DNA from: Azospirillum sp. | GTDB lineage: Bacteria > Pseudomonadota > Alphaproteobacteria > Azospirillales > Azospirillaceae | Direction of reading: 5' to 3' | Assembly: GCA_027486405.1 (NCBI GenBank) | Contig: JAIXPD010000082.1 | Coordinates: forward strand, 1-50,201 | Length of the DNA stretch: 50,201 nucleotides | Shown: positions 8,482 to 17,027 of the stretch, in pieces | How positions within the stretch are numbered: the stretch's first letter is position 1 | Layout: each line of letters opens with the position of its first letter | Made by a program: the position numbers and the translations under genes | The notes under the pieces: generated by a model | What the model saw: only the letters and a program-made list of their open reading frames with translations | The model's database searches: none | What the model was told of the DNA's origin: nothing

Positions 8482-9827
8482 TGACGACCTCCCTCTTCTC
8501 CACGCGCGGGGCCGATCCGACCACCGCCCCCGCCTTCCTCGCCCCGCTGGAGGGCCGTGACGCCGCGCTTGATGGCTCCGCCCTGCCGGTGGTGGCCGAT
8601 CTGCGCGCCCGTGGACGCGCCCGCTTCGCGGCGGTCGGCCTGCCGACGGTGAAGAACGAGGCGTGGCGCTACACCAACCTGCGCGAACTGGCCAAGCAGA
8701 CCATCGGTCCGGTCGGGGACAGCGCCGCCACCCCGGTGGATCGCCTGCCGACCGTGCGCCGCGATGGGGCCGGTCCGCGTCTGGTCTTCGTCGATGGCCG
8801 GTTCCGCGCCGATCTGTCGACGATTCAGGGCCTGCCCACGGGCGTGCTGCTGACCGATTTCGCCAGCGCCTGCCGCGATCACGCCGATCTCGTCGCCGCC
8901 CATCTGGGCCGTCTGGCCAGCGCCGACGACCGTCCGCTGGTGGCGCTGAACAGCGCCGATCTGACCGACGGCGTGGTGCTGCGGGTGGGCGCCGGGGTTG
9001 CGGTCGCCGACCCGATCGAGCTGGTCTATGTCACCGTCGGGCGGGAGGGTGTGACCGCGTCCAGCCACCCGCGCGCCCTGATCGTGCTGGAAACCGGCGC
9101 GCGCGCCGTGCTGGTCGAACACCACATCAGCCAGGGCGGGGCGGCGGTGCTGTCCAACCACGTCGCCGAAATCACCATCGGCGAAGGGGCCACCCTGCAC
9201 CATTGCAAGGTCCAGCGCGAGAACGACGCCACCTTCCACCTGTCGCACATCGCGGCCAGCGTGGCGACCAATGGCGTCTACGACAACTTCATCCTGACGC
9301 TCGGCGCGCGGCTGTCGCGCAACGAGGTGGTCAGCGCGCTGGACGGGCGCGACGCCCGCACCCACGTCAGCGGCGGTTACATGGTGCGCGGCCACCAGCA
9401 CGCCGACATCTCCACCATCATCGACCACGCCCAGCCCAACGGGACCAGCCGCGAGGTCTACAAGGGTGTGATCGACGACCACGGCCGCGCCGCCTTCCAG
9501 GGCAAGATCATCGTCCGCCCGCATGCCCAGAAGACCGACGGCCACCAGTTGAACCGCGCCCTGCTGCTGTCCGACAGCGCCGAGATCGACGCCAAGCCGG
9601 AGCTGCAAATCTTCGCCGACGATGTGAAGTGCAGCCACGGTTGCACGGTGGGCGAGTTGGACGACGATGCGTTGTTCTATCTGCGCGCCCGTGGCATCGA
9701 CAAGGAGACGGCGCGCGGTCTGCTGATCGGCGCGTTCCTGGCCGATGTGCTGGATGAAATCGCCGAGACCACGGTTCGCGACGCCTTCCAGGGCTGCATC
9801 GCCGGGTGGCTGGAGGAACAACGCTGA
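8481..9827 (+). CDS. sufD: Fe-S cluster assembly protein SufD
   Basis: This is a 448-residue SufD, partner of SufB in the SufBC2D scaffold. It is thought to help with iron entry and cluster formation. The N-terminal helical part contains VKNEAWRYTNLRELA, a family marker. The beta-helix core and the C-terminal region (CSHGCTVGELDDDALFYLRARGID) resemble SufB, to which SufD is paralogous. Start and stop codons overlap those of sufC and sufS by one base each (TGATG), so the three are translationally coupled. Confidence 0.96.
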   Translation: MTTSLFSTRGADPTTAPAFLAPLEGRDAALDGSALPVVADLRARGRARFAAVGLPTVKNEAWRYTNLRELAKQTIGPVGDSAATPVDRLPTVRRDGAGPRLVFVDGRFRADLSTIQGLPTGVLLTDFASACRDHADLVAAHLGRLASADDRPLVALNSADLTDGVVLRVGAGVAVADPIELVYVTVGREGVTASSHPRALIVLETGARAVLVEHHISQGGAAVLSNHVAEITIGEGATLHHCKVQRENDATFHLSHIAASVATNGVYDNFILTLGARLSRNEVVSALDGRDARTHVSGGYMVRGHQHADISTIIDHAQPNGTSREVYKGVIDDHGRAAFQGKIIVRPHAQKTDGHQLNRALLLSDSAEIDAKPELQIFADDVKCSHGCTVGELDDDALFYLRARGIDKETARGLLIGAFLADVLDEIAETTVRDAFQGCIAGWLEEQR

Positions 9828-11095
9828 TGCCCAACGCCGACGCCATCCTGTCCCCAGCCCTGGACGTTCTGCGCGTCCGCGAGGATTTCCCGATCCTCTC
9901 CCGCAGCGTCCACGCCAGGAAGGGAAAGCCCGGAAAGCCGCTGGTCTATCTCGACAGCGGGGCCTCCGCCCAGAAGCCGCGTCAGGTCATCCAGGCGATG
10001 ACCCGCTTTCTGGAGGAGGATTACTCCAACATCCATCGCGGCGTGCATTTCCTGTCGCAAACCGCGACCGACCAGTTCGAGGCGGTGCGGATCAAGGTGG
10101 CGCGCTTCATCAACGCCCCCAGCGACCGTTGCATCGTCTTCACCCGCAGCTCGACCGAGGCGATCAACCTTGTGGCGGCCAGCTATGGCCGGACCTTCCT
10201 GAACGAAGGCGACGAGGTGATCCTGTCGATCATGGAGCATCACGCGAACATCGTTCCGTGGCAGCTCCTTCAGGCGGAAAAAAAGATCGTCATCAAGGTC
10301 GTGCCCTGCGACGACGACGGCGTGCTCGACCTCGACGCCTATCGGGATCTGCTGTCCGACCGCACCAAGCTGGTGGCGATCACCCACTGCTCCAACGTGC
10401 TCGGCACCGTCACCCCGGCCAAGACCATCGCGGCGCTGGCGCATGAACGCGGCGTGCCGGTGCTGTTCGACGGCAGCCAGGCGGTGGTTCACGGCCCGGT
10501 GGACGTGCAGGACATCGACGCCGATTTCTACGTCTTCACCGCGCACAAGCTCTATGGCCCGACCGGGCTGGGCGTGCTGTACGGCAAATACGATCTGCTC
10601 AAGCGCATGCCCCCCTACCAGGGCGGCGGCGACATGATCGAGTCCGTCAGCTTCGCCGGAACCACCTTCAAGCCGCCGCCCTCGCGGTTCGAGGCCGGAA
10701 CCCCGCCGATCACCGAGGTGATCGGGCTGGGGGCCGCCATCGACTACATCGAATCGCTGGGGCGCGAGGCCATCGCCGCGCACGAACATGATCTGCTGCA
10801 ATACGCCACGCAGCAGCTTTCGCAAGTGTCGGGCCTGCGCATCATCGGGACCGCGCCGGGCAAGGGGCCGATCATCTCCTTCGCGCTGGATGGCGTGCAC
10901 CCGCACGATGTCGGGACCATCGTCGATCAGTATGGCGTAGCGGTGCGGGTCGGTCGCCATTGCGCCGAACCGTTGGCCGAGCGTTTCGAGGTCGGCCCGA
11001 CGGTGCGCGCCTCCTTCGGCCTGTACAACACCCGTGCGGAGGCCGACGCGCTCGTCGAATCGCTCCTCGCGGTCAAGGAGTTCTTCGGAGCATGA
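9827..11095 (+). CDS. sufS: SufS-type cysteine desulfurase
   Basis: This is a 422-residue class V aminotransferase-fold enzyme that removes sulfur from cysteine, leaving alanine, and carries it as a persulfide to the SUF scaffold. The PLP lysine is K241 in FTAHKLYGPTG and the persulfide cysteine is C379 in RVGRHCAEPL. The RxGxHCAxP motif marks the group II (SufS) type. ATG 9827 overlaps the sufD stop (TGATG) and starts MPNADAIL. The end overlaps the SufU-like gene by four bases (ATGA). No sufE is present in the operon, so the SufU-like protein is the likely sulfur acceptor. Confidence 0.96.
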   Translation: MPNADAILSPALDVLRVREDFPILSRSVHARKGKPGKPLVYLDSGASAQKPRQVIQAMTRFLEEDYSNIHRGVHFLSQTATDQFEAVRIKVARFINAPSDRCIVFTRSSTEAINLVAASYGRTFLNEGDEVILSIMEHHANIVPWQLLQAEKKIVIKVVPCDDDGVLDLDAYRDLLSDRTKLVAITHCSNVLGTVTPAKTIAALAHERGVPVLFDGSQAVVHGPVDVQDIDADFYVFTAHKLYGPTGLGVLYGKYDLLKRMPPYQGGGDMIESVSFAGTTFKPPPSRFEAGTPPITEVIGLGAAIDYIESLGREAIAAHEHDLLQYATQQLSQVSGLRIIGTAPGKGPIISFALDGVHPHDVGTIVDQYGVAVRVGRHCAEPLAERFEVGPTVRASFGLYNTRAEADALVESLLAVKEFFGA

Positions 11096-11565
11096 TGGAC
11101 GATCTGCGCGAGCTGTATCAGGAAGTCATCCTGGATCACGGCAAGAATCCCCGCAACTTCCGCCATCCCGACGACTCCAACCGTCAGGCCAAGGGCGAGA
11201 ACCCGATGTGCGGCGACCGTTTCATGGTCTATCTGACCGTGAAGGACGGCGTGATCGAGGATGTGGCCTTCCAGGGGCGCGGCTGCGCCATCTCCACCGC
11301 CAGCGCGTCGATGATGACGGAGCTGGTGCGCGGCAAGACGGCGGCGGAGGCCGAAACCCTGTTCGCCACCTTCCACGATCTGTGCACCAAGGACGACGAC
11401 GAGCAGGGCGACCACGGCCCGGTGGACGAGGACAGCCGGGAAAAGCTGATGGTCATGTCCGGCGTCCGTCAGTTCCCGGTGCGGGTCAAATGCGCCACGC
11501 TCGCGTGGCACGCCATGAACGCGGCCCTGCACGGTCAGGATTCCGCCTCCAGCGACCAGTTTTGA
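11092..11565 (+). CDS. sufU: SufU-type sulfur acceptor or scaffold protein
   Basis: This is a 157-residue IscU-fold protein. The three conserved cysteines are C40 (MCGD), C65 (GCAIS) and C134 (VKCATLAW), with D42 nearby. The stretch between C65 and C134 is longer than in IscU. This insertion is the hallmark of the SufU class, which binds zinc and takes persulfide from SufS. It overlaps the sufS stop by four bases. A second ATG three bases downstream is also possible. Whether it acts as zinc-dependent sulfurtransferase or as a scaffold cannot be told from sequence alone. Confidence 0.93.
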   Translation: MMDDLRELYQEVILDHGKNPRNFRHPDDSNRQAKGENPMCGDRFMVYLTVKDGVIEDVAFQGRGCAISTASASMMTELVRGKTAAEAETLFATFHDLCTKDDDEQGDHGPVDEDSREKLMVMSGVRQFPVRVKCATLAWHAMNAALHGQDSASSDQF

Positions 11566-11569
11566 GACG

Positions 11570-11959
11570 GTGAGTGACATGCCCGACGACACCCTGCCCC
11601 GCCAGCTCGAAACCACCGGCGAAACCCAACTGGACACGCGCGGCGACGACCCGCGCGAGGCCCTGATGGATCAGGTCGTGGCCGCGATCAAGACCTGCTA
11701 CGACCCGGAAATCCCGGTGGACATCTGGGAACTCGGCCTCATCTACCGCGTCGAGATGGACGGCGACCGCAACGTCGAAATCGACATGACGCTGACCAGC
11801 CCGATGTGTCCGGTGGCGGGCGAACTGCCCGAACAGGTCCGTCAGGCGGTCAAAAGCGTCGAGGACGTGAACGAGGCCAAGATCGAACTGGTGTGGGAAC
11901 CGCCCTGGCACCAGGGGATGATGTCCGAGGTCGCGCGTCTGCAACTGGACATGTTCTGA
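11570..11959 (+). CDS. sufT: SufT, DUF59/MIP18-family Fe-S assembly factor
   Basis: This is a 129-residue protein whose core is the DUF59 domain (about 30-125) with DPEIPVDIWELGLIYRV and the TSPMCPVAGELPEQV segment holding the conserved cysteine. Related proteins help mature Fe-S enzymes, and the gene is often found at the end of suf operons. The N-terminal 25 residues are charged and probably disordered. Two starts are plausible: GTG at 11570 and ATG at 11579, three codons apart. The ribosome site is weak for both, and coupling to the gene 4 bases upstream may suffice. Confidence 0.93.
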   Translation: MSDMPDDTLPRQLETTGETQLDTRGDDPREALMDQVVAAIKTCYDPEIPVDIWELGLIYRVEMDGDRNVEIDMTLTSPMCPVAGELPEQVRQAVKSVEDVNEAKIELVWEPPWHQGMMSEVARLQLDMF

Positions 11960-12013
11960 GCCACCACCCATTTCAATGTTGTGCGTTTCGTACCATCAGG
12001 GGGAGACACCGCC

Positions 12014-12358
12014 ATGGCCCGCCCGCTTCCCAAGGCGATCACCATCACCGACAGCGCCGCCGAGCGCGTGAAGGCGCTGATGTCCAAGGCGACCGGCGAC
12101 GTCATCGGCCTGCGCATCGGGGTCAAGGCGCGCGGCTGCTCCGGCCTCAGCTATGACGTGCAATACGCCAAGGAGCGCCTGAAGTTCGACGAGGTGGTGG
12201 AGGACAAGGGCGTCACCATCATGATCGACCCCGCCGCCGTGATGTTCCTGATCGGCAGCGAGATGGATTACGTGGACGACACGTTCCAGACCGGATTCGT
12301 CTTCAAGAATCCCAATGAAAAGGGCCGCTGCGGCTGCGGCGAAAGCTTTCACGTTTGA
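12014..12358 (+). CDS. sufA: SufA/HesB-type Fe-S carrier protein
   Basis: This is a 114-residue A-type carrier. The three cysteine ligands are C42 (RGCSGLSY) and C106 and C108 (GRCGCGESF), the family pattern C-Xn-C-G-C. It accepts Fe-S clusters from the scaffold and passes them to target proteins. A GGGGGAGAC ribosome site precedes ATG 12014. It is the last gene of the suf operon, 54 bases after sufT, and is followed by a strong hairpin at 12368-12402. Confidence 0.95.
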   Translation: MARPLPKAITITDSAAERVKALMSKATGDVIGLRIGVKARGCSGLSYDVQYAKERLKFDEVVEDKGVTIMIDPAAVMFLIGSEMDYVDDTFQTGFVFKNPNEKGRCGCGESFHV

Positions 12359-12367
12359 ATCGGGGCT

Positions 12368-12402
12368 GGGCCGGGTTGCCGCGCTTGCGGCACACCCGGC
12401 CC
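12368..12402. terminator. Hairpin between convergent sufA and aminotransferase genes
   Basis: GGGCCGGGT (12368-12376) and TGCCGC (12377-12382) pair with GCGGCA (12387-12392) and ACCCGGCCC (12394-12402), with a 4-base loop and a single bulge. There is no T-run, so it would be a GC-rich transcript-end hairpin rather than a classic intrinsic terminator. It lies between two convergent stops and may serve both strands. Confidence 0.55.
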
Positions 12403-12415
12403 GGACTTCACCCGC

Positions 12416-13579
12416 TCAAACCGTGCCAAACCGCTTGGACAGCCGCTCGATCGCCGCGTCCAGGATCTCGTTCTTCTTGGAAAAGCAGAAGCGCACGCAG
12501 TTTGTCGGCGCGTTTTCCACGAAAAAGGCGCTGACCGGAATCGCCGTAACGCCAGCTTCCGCCGTCAACCAGCGGCAGAACGCCTGATCGTCGCCGTCGA
12601 AGCCAAAGCGCCCGATGTCGGCCACCACGAAATAGGTCCCGGCGGACGGCTGCACCTCGAACCCGACCGCCGACAGACCCGCCGCCAGCCGGTCGCGCTT
12701 GGCCTGAAGCCCGCCCGCCAGATCGGCGAAATAGGCGTCGTCCTTGTTCAGACCGAAGGCCACCGCCGTTTGCAGATTGGGCGGGGTGGTGAAGGTCAGG
12801 AACTGGTGGGCCTTGGCCACCGGCTGCAACAGATGCGGGGCCGCCGTGACATAGCCGACCTTCCACCCGGTCAGCGAAAAGGTCTTGCCCGCCGAACCGA
12901 TCTTCAGGCAGCGGTCGCGCATCCCCGGCAGCGTCATCAGCGGGATGTGGCGGCGGCCATCGAACACCAGATGCTCATAGACCTCGTCGCACACCGCCAG
13001 CGTGTCGAAGCGCTGGACGAATTCGGCGATCAGCTCCAACTCGGGCCGTGAAAACACCTTGGCCGCCGGATTCAGCGGGTCGTTGATCAGAGCCAGCTTG
13101 GTGCGCGGGGAAAAGGCCGCCTCCAGATCGGCGCGGGTGAAGCTCCAGTCCGGGGCCTTCAGCGAAACAAAGCGCGGCACCCCGCCCGCCAGCCGGACAA
13201 TCGGCAGATAGCTGTCATACATGGGCTGGAACAGCACCACCTCGTCGCCGGGGTTGATGAGGCCCAGCAGGCAGGCGGTCAACGCCTCGGTCGCGCCGGA
13301 CGTGACCATGGTTTCGGTCTTCCAATCCACATCCAGATCGTAGAACCGCTTGGCGTGGCTGGCGAGCGCCTGGCGCAGATCGGGCGTGCCCATCATCGAC
13401 GGGTATTGGTTCCAGCCGGTCAACAGGGCGTTGGCCGCCACGTCCAGCACATCGGCCGGGCCGCGTTCGTCGGGAAACCCCTGGCCAAGATTGATCGCGC
13501 CATGCTCGTCCGCCAACCGGGACATCACCTCGAAAATCGTCGTCCCGTAGCCCGACAGGATTGCGTTGCCCGCCTTCAC
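12416..13579 (-). CDS. Class I PLP-dependent aminotransferase
   Basis: This is a 387-residue fold-type I aminotransferase. It resembles the methionine/kynurenine aminotransferase group (YbdL/KAT-like). Family features include INLGQGFPDERGP near the N terminus, NDPLNPAAKV, CDEVYEHLVF, the PLP lysine in SAGKTFSLTGWKVGY, and the substrate arginine in NCVRFCFSK. It should transfer an amino group between a hydrophobic or sulfur amino acid and a 2-oxo acid. The exact substrate is not readable. GTG 13579 was chosen because GGAGG lies five bases upstream. An earlier TTG at 13630 is possible but unsupported. It converges with the suf operon. Confidence 0.9.
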   Translation of the reverse strand: MKAGNAILSGYGTTIFEVMSRLADEHGAINLGQGFPDERGPADVLDVAANALLTGWNQYPSMMGTPDLRQALASHAKRFYDLDVDWKTETMVTSGATEALTACLLGLINPGDEVVLFQPMYDSYLPIVRLAGGVPRFVSLKAPDWSFTRADLEAAFSPRTKLALINDPLNPAAKVFSRPELELIAEFVQRFDTLAVCDEVYEHLVFDGRRHIPLMTLPGMRDRCLKIGSAGKTFSLTGWKVGYVTAAPHLLQPVAKAHQFLTFTTPPNLQTAVAFGLNKDDAYFADLAGGLQAKRDRLAAGLSAVGFEVQPSAGTYFVVADIGRFGFDGDDQAFCRWLTAEAGVTAIPVSAFFVENAPTNCVRFCFSKKNEILDAAIERLSKRFGTV

Positions 13580-13658
13580 CGATTCCTCCAAACCGCAATG
13601 GAGCGGGCAGGATGACGGCAGCGGTGCCAAAATGTCCAGCGTCGCTTCGGTCGGTGCT

Positions 13659-14105
13659 TCACGCGCGCGACCGTTGCTGACGGCGGGCGCGCAAACGGGC
13701 GCGGATCCGCTCGATCGGCCCCAGAATTTTCGGATAGCGGCGCGTCATCCGCACGTAGAATTTCCGGGCGTCCGCCGAATGGCGCAGCACCAAAACACCG
13801 CCCACCAGCATCACCGGCAAGCCGCCCGGCCCGGGCAACGGCGCGATCGCCAGACCGACGAGCAAAAGAAGCCCACCCAAGGCGATCATCGCCACTTGCC
13901 ACAGCCGCGACCCAGACAACCGCGACCAGGACAGCCGCAGCCAAGCAAGCCGGAATCCCGAAGATGACCTGTCGTCCGTCACAGCGCGCAACGCCCCCTC
14001 TTGCCAAAGCTGCCCTGGCATATGGGAAGGATCCCTGATCGAAAAAGAGGCGTTCGAACAATCCGGCGTGATTCTGTGTTGCGGTGCCGCGATTTGGGTT
14101 GGCAT
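13659..14105 (-). CDS. Small membrane protein with a PLPGPGG motif
   Basis: This protein has up to 148 residues. A hydrophobic double segment (about 70-107) contains PLPGPGGLPVMLVGG, like the PGPGW-type putative transmembrane proteins. It is followed by a strongly basic C terminus (RARLRARRQQRSR) that should stay in the cytoplasm. The N-terminal 65 residues are not membrane-like. An internal ATG at 14021 would remove 28 of them and is just as likely a start. No function is known to me. It is divergent from the gene at 14186. Confidence 0.6.
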   Translation of the reverse strand: MPTQIAAPQHRITPDCSNASFSIRDPSHMPGQLWQEGALRAVTDDRSSSGFRLAWLRLSWSRLSGSRLWQVAMIALGGLLLLVGLAIAPLPGPGGLPVMLVGGVLVLRHSADARKFYVRMTRRYPKILGPIERIRARLRARRQQRSRA

Positions 14106-14185
14106 GTATCTTGGATTTAACGCAAAATTCAGCTTATCACAGACCTACTCTTCACATCCTCTTTGGCAGGCACGGCCGGAAACCC

Positions 14186-15289
14186 ATGCGTTCGCTCACC
14201 AATTTCGCGCCGTCCACCTTCGAAGAGCGCGGCGCCGCTGTCGCCTTCACCACCCCTGTCCTGGCGCAGACCCGCGTGCGCAAGGACAGCCGCGAACAGT
14301 TGGAGGTCTTGATCCCCAACCTGTCGGAAGGGCGTGGCATCTATGTCGTGCCGTGGAAATCCCTGCCGCTGGCCTTTCCGATGACCGCGCACGACCGGAT
14401 GCTGCACGACCTGATCGCCAAGGGGGAAGGCTGCTCGCCCGACGACATCCGCAAGGCGGTGCTGTCCGCCGCCCGCTGCGGGTTGGCCGGTCCCCACGCC
14501 GTCGAAGCGGCCGAAGCCGCCCTGGGTGACGACGAGGAACAACGGCTCCTCATCAACTATCAGTTGATCGTCGAGGCGCTGAAATCCGCTGGTCTGGAAT
14601 CCACCGACATTCTGCGCGCCGGTCTGGCCTCCGCCGAAGGGCAGAAGCTGACGCGCGACCTGATGTCCAAGGCGGCGGGCAAGCTGGGCATGGATCCGCC
14701 CGAACTCTACGCCCGCATCGCCGAACTGGCGGGCTATATGGAATCCATCGGACTGGCCACCTCCCCCAAACCCGCCCGCTTGCGCCGTCTGATGCGCGAC
14801 CTCAACAGCTTTCGCGACAGCATGACCGAATGGGCGACCGACAATGTGTCCGAAGCGGCCCCCATCGGCGGTTTTTGCGCCGAAGTTGCCGAACACACCG
14901 TCAACCACGCCCGCAACGTGATGACCCAGCTCGACCAGTCGGTCGCGGCGTTCGAAACCCTGCTGCGGCAATGGGACGTCAAGCGCGGGGTGGTGCGCAA
15001 GGCGACCACCCGTTTGTCATGGTTGCTGGACGGGTGGGAATATCTGATTGTTTTGTGGGCGGACGCCGTCACCCGCAGCCGTCACGAACAGGACATGGCG
15101 GTGAACGAGATTTTCCGCGTCATTCCGTTGTTGCCACGGGACGAAGCCCGGATCGAATTGGCCCTGGCGGCGGAAAAGCTGCTGTCGAACAACCGGCGCT
15201 CGGTCCGTGCCTATGTCGATTGGCGCAGCGGGCAGTTGGACGTCGATCTGGTGATGCGGATTGAAACGATCAAGGGAAGGGCGGCCTAG
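14186..15289 (+). CDS. Unrecognised cytoplasmic helical protein, first of a three-gene run
   Basis: This is a 367-residue protein that I cannot place in a family. It is soluble, largely helical and without signal or membrane segments. Notable stretches are VLIPNLSEGRGIYVVPWKSLPLAF near the N terminus and a charged central region. A tryptophan-rich segment follows (LRQWDVKRG, RLSWLLDGWEYLIVLWADAV). The stop at 15289 is only 4 bases before the next gene, so the two are probably co-transcribed and may work together. ATG 14186 is preferred over an in-frame ATG at 14084 because the earlier stretch is the AT-rich promoter-like gap. Confidence 0.72.
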   Translation: MRSLTNFAPSTFEERGAAVAFTTPVLAQTRVRKDSREQLEVLIPNLSEGRGIYVVPWKSLPLAFPMTAHDRMLHDLIAKGEGCSPDDIRKAVLSAARCGLAGPHAVEAAEAALGDDEEQRLLINYQLIVEALKSAGLESTDILRAGLASAEGQKLTRDLMSKAAGKLGMDPPELYARIAELAGYMESIGLATSPKPARLRRLMRDLNSFRDSMTEWATDNVSEAAPIGGFCAEVAEHTVNHARNVMTQLDQSVAAFETLLRQWDVKRGVVRKATTRLSWLLDGWEYLIVLWADAVTRSRHEQDMAVNEIFRVIPLLPRDEARIELALAAEKLLSNNRRSVRAYVDWRSGQLDVDLVMRIETIKGRAA

Positions 15290-15293
15290 CATC

Positions 15294-16607
15294 ATGGACA
15301 TCAAGGACCTGATCGCGCTGGGCGACAAGCTGCTCTACATCGACGAGGCGAAGTTCCGGCAGATCGTCGAACTGTTGGAACAGATGGGCGACCATCCCGA
15401 CATCCAGCGCACCATCGCCGTGATCCGCCCGCGCATGGTGGAGCTGCGGATTCACCGCCGCCCGACGATGAAACGCCTGTTTTGCGACCCGTTCGAAGAT
15501 TTGTTCGAGGCGTTGGACAGCGCCGCCCCCCTTCCCCTCAGCGTCATCGAGCGCACCTTGATGAACAGCCTGTGGCCGCTGGTGGAGGAGAAGATCGGGC
15601 GCGCCAAGCTGAAGGGCTACCACGGCGCACTCCACGACGGTCCGCAGCGCGACAACATCGCCGACGCCTTTTGGATGGACGCCGCCGAGGTGATGGCCGG
15701 GTTGTCCGCCGGATCGGAGGCCGGGCGTTTTGACGGTGCCATGGAGTTGCGGCTCAACCCGGACCGCGTCCGCGCCATCGCCGACATCGCCACCATCCTG
15801 TCCATCGCCCCGGAAATCCGCGACCTCAAGGCCGTGTTGTCGCCCAAGCCGGTGACAAAGCTGCACAAGGACCACATCGACGGCGTCCGCGACATTGGCC
15901 GCAAGGTGGCCCGCGCCCGCCCGGAGGCGCTGAAAATCTTCGTGCTCGTCGCCGCCGCCCGTCTCAGCAACCCGTCGATCCTTCTGGGTGGCCTGCACGA
16001 CATGGATTTCGGCCAGAAACCGGCCGAACGCGGCAAGCTGCTGATGGAGTTGACCGACACGGTGGTCGGCCAGATCGAAGACCGCTCCCGCTCGTTGAAG
16101 GCAACGCCGGACGCGGTGCCGGACCGGCTGGCGGTGGCCGATCTCGCGGTCGATCTGGTCGCCAGCCTGGACGCCACCCGCAACGCCGTCGAACTCACCC
16201 GCAACAAGGCGTTCGACCAGCGATTGAAGGAGGTGCGCCACTCCATCCACGACATGGTCAAGACCCAGGTGATCGCGGACGCCGACAGCGGCATCGTCAC
16301 GGCGGTGGCCCGCTTGACCGGCGGCACCAACGACAAGGCGCAACTGCTTGAGGCGGAAAACCAGGCGCGCGCCCTGCGCAAATGCGCCACCATCGCCGAT
16401 TCCCTGGGCCTGCGCGGCGAGTTGAAGACCGTGACGCAAAAGGCCACCGGGTCGCTGACCGATCAGGCGCGCAAGGCGCTGGCGGCGGGACCGACCGGCA
16501 GCACCTCGCGCGCCGGTTTCACCGCCATCCGCATGATCGAACTGTTGTCAGGCCCGGCGGAAGCGAACAAGTTGATGGACGAGATCCTCAGCAAGGGTCC
16601 GCGTTGA
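15294..16607 (+). CDS. Unrecognised helical protein, second of a three-gene run
   Basis: This is a 437-residue soluble protein predicted to be almost all helical. It starts MDIKDLIALGDKLLYIDEAKF and contains LWPLVEEKIGRAKLKGYHGAL and a long region of Ala/Leu-rich amphipathic helices, which suggests a helical-repeat or scaffold fold. No catalytic motif is visible. It begins 4 bases after the previous stop, and the next gene follows after 31 bases. Its start is fixed by that spacing. I do not recognise the family. Confidence 0.75.
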   Translation: MDIKDLIALGDKLLYIDEAKFRQIVELLEQMGDHPDIQRTIAVIRPRMVELRIHRRPTMKRLFCDPFEDLFEALDSAAPLPLSVIERTLMNSLWPLVEEKIGRAKLKGYHGALHDGPQRDNIADAFWMDAAEVMAGLSAGSEAGRFDGAMELRLNPDRVRAIADIATILSIAPEIRDLKAVLSPKPVTKLHKDHIDGVRDIGRKVARARPEALKIFVLVAAARLSNPSILLGGLHDMDFGQKPAERGKLLMELTDTVVGQIEDRSRSLKATPDAVPDRLAVADLAVDLVASLDATRNAVELTRNKAFDQRLKEVRHSIHDMVKTQVIADADSGIVTAVARLTGGTNDKAQLLEAENQARALRKCATIADSLGLRGELKTVTQKATGSLTDQARKALAAGPTGSTSRAGFTAIRMIELLSGPAEANKLMDEILSKGPR

Positions 16608-16638
16608 CGGAGCGGCGGGACCGACGGAGTTGTGTGTC

Positions 16639-17013
16639 ATGACCATGGGCTACACGGGCTGGGAATTGCCCGAAGCGGAACGCGCCCGCCTGCTGGCGCT
16701 GTTTCCCGCGCGCTACGCCTGCGTGATCGCCCACCACATCACGCTGGAACACGGCGTCCCTTATGGCCACCCGCTGCCCTATCCGGTGGGGGCGGAGGTG
16801 ATCGCCACGGTGGACGACGAATCCGGGATGCAGGCCCTGATCGTTGCCCTGAACGGCGCGACCGACCGGCCGGACGGTTCGACCTTTCACATCACCTGGT
16901 CGCTGGAACCGGGGCGGCACCCGGTGGAGGCCAACACGGTGATCCATGAATTCGGCTGGCGTCCGGTGGAGCCGGTCGCGATCCAGGTGTTTCCGAATTT
17001 CTTCGTTTCGTGA
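16639..17013 (+). CDS. Small protein with paired H-x-T motifs, possible 2H phosphoesterase
   Basis: This is a 124-residue soluble protein. Two H-I-T motifs, H33-I-T35 (AHHITLEHG) and H84-I-T86 (TFHITWSLE), are 51 residues apart, each within a predicted strand. This arrangement is the hallmark of the 2H phosphoesterase fold, which acts on cyclic nucleotides or RNA ends. The C-terminal part has NTVIHEFGWRPVEPV. The family match is my inference from the motif pair; overall similarity is not established. ATG 16639 was chosen for position; another ATG lies two codons on. It follows the unknown gene pair at 14186-16607 on the same strand and may belong to that operon. Confidence 0.7.
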   Translation: MTMGYTGWELPEAERARLLALFPARYACVIAHHITLEHGVPYGHPLPYPVGAEVIATVDDESGMQALIVALNGATDRPDGSTFHITWSLEPGRHPVEANTVIHEFGWRPVEPVAIQVFPNFFVS

Positions 17014-17027
17014 GCCGTTCGCGGGCG

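Noticed and set aside
13659..14105. Reading the PLPGPGG protein as a certain PGPGW-family member
   Set aside because: The tryptophan of the motif is replaced and the rest is only loosely similar, so I left the family open.
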